Origin: WVWW01 sp041568335 | Lineage (GTDB): Bacteria; Acidobacteriota; Polarisedimenticolia; Polarisedimenticolales; Polarisedimenticolaceae | Direction: 5' to 3' | NCBI GenBank assembly: GCA_041568335.1 | Contig: JBFFZZ010000170.1 | Span: forward strand, 1-6,686 | DNA: 6,686 nt | Shown here: positions 6,308 through 6,686 of the stretch, in pieces | Numbering within the stretch: the first letter of the stretch is position 1 | How the letters are laid out: each line of letters starts with the position of its first letter | The notes under the pieces: model-generated | Databases searched by the model: none | The model's input: only the letters and a program-made list of their open reading frames with translations | Told to the model about the DNA's origin: nothing | Made by a program: the position numbers and the translations under genes

Positions 6308-6322
6308 ATCGGCAACGCCGAT
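6308..6322. repeat. Inverted repeat next to the hydrolase -35 (possible operator)
   Basis: ATCGGC-AAC-GCCGAT is a perfect 6-bp inverted repeat with a 3-nt centre, ending on the base before TTGACA at 6323. There is no T-run after it, so it is not a typical terminator. Its position would suit a transcription-factor site between divergent genes; chance is also possible in GC-rich DNA. Confidence 0.35.
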
Positions 6323-6351
6323 TTGACACGTCCGCGCCGGTTGCCAATAGT
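6323..6351 (+). promoter_or_regulatory. Sigma-70-type promoter of the alpha/beta hydrolase gene
   Basis: A perfect TTGACA (-35, 6323-6328) is followed by a 17-bp spacer and AATAGT (-10, 6346-6351, four of six). The expected start of transcription, 6358-6360, coincides with the ATG at 6360, and no Shine-Dalgarno is present. This is the best-formed promoter in the window. Confidence 0.6.
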
Positions 6352-6359
6352 GCGCGTGC

Positions 6360-6686
6360 ATGGGTGACTCGAGGAAACTGTGGATCGCGGGCCCCGTCGG
6401 TAAGCTCGAGGCGAGCCTGCGGATGGCCGCATCCCCGAAGGGTGCGGTGGTGATCGCCCACCCGCACCCCCAGCACGGCGGGACGATGCACAACTCGGTC
6501 ATCTTTCACAGCGATCGCGAGCTGAACAGCGCGGGCTGGGCGACGATGCGCTTCAACTTCCGCGGTGTCGAGGAGAGCGAGGGCTCGTTCGACGAGGGCC
6601 GCGGCGAGGTCGACGACATGGCCGCCGCGGCCGCCTGGCTCCGCGGGCTGGTCCCCGATTGCCGGCTGGTCGTGGTCGGTTTCTCG
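6360..6686 (+). CDS. Alpha/beta hydrolase, COG2945-like (3' end beyond window)
   Basis: This is a predicted serine hydrolase of the alpha/beta fold; the substrate is unknown. 109 residues are visible. It has the family's HPHPQHGGTMHN at 34-45, RFNFRGV at 64-70 followed by ES.GSFD.G.GE.DD (72-86), a helix containing AAAAWL, and VVVGFS at 104-109. The window ends on Ser109, the expected nucleophile of the GxSxG elbow, so the Asp and His of the triad lie outside. The start is fixed by an in-frame TAG at 6348-6350 with no other start codon after it. There is no Shine-Dalgarno and the predicted transcript begins at the ATG. It diverges from the small membrane-protein gene across a 115-bp spacer. 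Confidence 0.9.
   Translation, partial: MGDSRKLWIAGPVGKLEASLRMAASPKGAVVIAHPHPQHGGTMHNSVIFHSDRELNSAGWATMRFNFRGVEESEGSFDEGRGEVDDMAAAAAWLRGLVPDCRLVVVGFS

Noticed and set aside
6308..6322. Inverted repeat as a rho-independent terminator
   Set aside because: The stem is only 6 bp and is followed by TTGACA rather than a run of T, and neither flanking gene ends there.
5841..6509. Overlapping minus-strand frames of 222 and 239 codons reaching into the hydrolase gene
   Set aside because: The 222-codon frame is Arg/His-rich with no structure. The long form of the 239-codon frame begins inside a clear hydrolase gene, so only its hydrophobic part from about 6244 was kept.

Overview
This is a GC-rich, densely packed chromosomal segment, most likely from a Gram-negative bacterium. 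The coding strand alternates gene by gene, and nothing points to phage, plasmid or transposon origin. The secreted protein with thrombospondin type 3 (TSP3) calcium repeats, a thioredoxin-like [2Fe-2S] ferredoxin and a COG2945-type hydrolase fit a deltaproteobacterial (Myxococcota-like) or related environmental lineage. That placement is an inference and is weak.

Layout. On the minus strand, 1-2445 encodes most of a large secreted metallophosphatase: signal peptide, galactose-binding-like domain, purple-acid-phosphatase-type Fn3-like and catalytic domains, then tandem TSP3 repeats. Its C-terminus lies beyond the window. A 161-bp divergent spacer (2446-2606) leads to a plus-strand short-chain dehydrogenase (2607-3404). 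This converges on a minus-strand pair: a small coiled-coil protein with an Ala/Glu/Pro tail (3947-4324), followed after 9 nt by a NUDIX hydrolase (3401-3937). A 60-bp divergent spacer (4325-4384) leads to a plus-strand pair, a thioredoxin-like [2Fe-2S] ferredoxin (4385-4726) overlapping the A/G-specific DNA glycosylase gene mutY (4713-5786). mutY converges on a small minus-strand membrane protein (5783-6244, probable TTG start). A 115-bp divergent spacer (6245-6359) leads to a truncated plus-strand alpha/beta hydrolase (6360 to the end). No gene-free stretch exceeds 161 bp.

How the genes relate. The central block groups a NUDIX pyrophosphatase, an iron-sulfur ferredoxin and the iron-sulfur repair enzyme MutY, so a loose theme of nucleotide or DNA housekeeping and redox is possible. 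The genes face different ways, and only two pairs (coiled-coil plus NUDIX, ferredoxin plus mutY) look co-transcribed.

The two most distinctive structural features are these. Both convergent gene pairs end on the same palindromic CTAG, which supplies a TAG stop to each strand. In addition, promoter-like elements sit almost on the start codons of the plus-strand dehydrogenase, ferredoxin and hydrolase genes, which lack a convincing Shine-Dalgarno site, suggesting leaderless or very short-leader mRNAs. I found no clearly new multi-gene system. The least explained items are the coiled-coil/PAEE-tail protein and the small membrane protein.
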